A stretch of DNA of 13,926 nucleotides, from the NCBI GenBank assembly GCA_003554345.1, contig PWGE01000166.1, positions 1 through 13,926 on the forward strand, in the 5' to 3' direction. Shown here piece by piece: positions 13,810 through 13,926 of the stretch. The notes beneath the pieces are model-generated. The model was given only the letters and a program-made list of their open reading frames with translations. It did not search any database and was not told the origin of the DNA. The first letter of the stretch is position 1. Each line of letters starts with the position of its first letter. A program made the translations under genes and the position numbers. Source of the stretch: Candidatus Sumerlaeota bacterium (GTDB taxonomy: Bacteria; Sumerlaeota; T1SED10-198M).

Positions 13810-13926
13810 CCACCAATAATGAAAAAAAATCAAGAAAAAGAAAAGTATCACGCAAAGCCCGCAAAGTCGCAAAGAAAACAAAGAATCAGTCAAGAACGTA
13901 AAAGATAAGAAAGAACGCAAAGTCAA

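Larger units (their letters stand above)
13255..13926 (+). repeat. Mosaic intergenic repeat R4
   Basis: Plus-orientation mosaic running off the right edge. It holds three variable-hairpin modules (about 13260-13328, 13626-13695 and 13775-13820), CGCAAAG-type modules (about 13351-13440 and 13838-13926), a module ending in a perfect hairpin (13584-13605), and a TATAGGA-rich module (13696-13765) that matches 489-553 inverted. A 122-codon open frame spans 13329-13697, but its lysine/arginine-rich product is a translation of repeats and there is no ribosome binding site. Confidence 0.85.

Noticed and set aside
13255-13926. CRISPR array
   Set aside because: Repeats are not regularly spaced, spacers are not unique and of equal size, and no cas gene is present.

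Overview
The window looks like a chromosomal stretch of a Gram-negative bacterium with an AT-leaning genome and standard bacterial code. It uses TGA as a stop, mostly ATG starts and strong AAGGAGG-type ribosome binding sites. No ribosomal or marker gene is present. The pseudopilin style (prepilin leader, then a Y-rich C-terminus ending near D-P-T-N-G-T) and the secreted propeller proteins resemble those I recall from uncultured phyla such as Sumerlaeota, Lentisphaerota/Verrucomicrobiota relatives, Hydrogenedentota, Omnitrophota or Cloacimonadota. That placement is weak and from memory.

Layout. Positions 1-640 are a mosaic of intergenic repeats (R1). An orphan argJ (739-1908, +) converges on, and overlaps by 4 bp, a two-gene minus-strand operon: an exported S66 LD-carboxypeptidase (3338-4408) followed by a B12-binding-type radical SAM enzyme (1905-3341), themselves overlapping by 4 bp. 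Divergent from that operon is a single pseudopilin gene (4590-5234, +) with its own promoter and a strong terminator. Positions 5540-6365 are a second repeat mosaic (R2). An MFS transporter (6800-8224, -) follows.

The right 5.7 kb is an imperfect tandem duplication. Unit 1 carries two exported six-bladed-propeller-like proteins (A1 8358-9389, B1 9621-10688). Unit 2 carries a third intact paralogue (A2 11542-12576) and an internally deleted remnant of the fourth (B2 12753-12968). Homology covers the genes and also the downstream terminators, the promoters and the upstream flanks. Each unit is followed by a repeat mosaic in plus orientation (R3 11041-11335, R4 13255-13926).

The most unusual signal is in the repeats. 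The four mosaics share ordered modules. One module has a fixed-size hairpin slot whose two arms change together between copies (for example GCTGATG/CATCAGC, GCCAACTC/GAGTTGGC, GTCAGCAC/GTGCTGAC) while the flanks stay almost constant. This compensatory change suggests the folded form matters. No transposase, recombinase, CRISPR array, tRNA or rRNA was seen. The proteins give no evidence of one shared pathway: the S66/radical SAM pair is a real operon, the propeller pair is a duplicated secreted family, and argJ, the pilin and the transporter appear to be single units.
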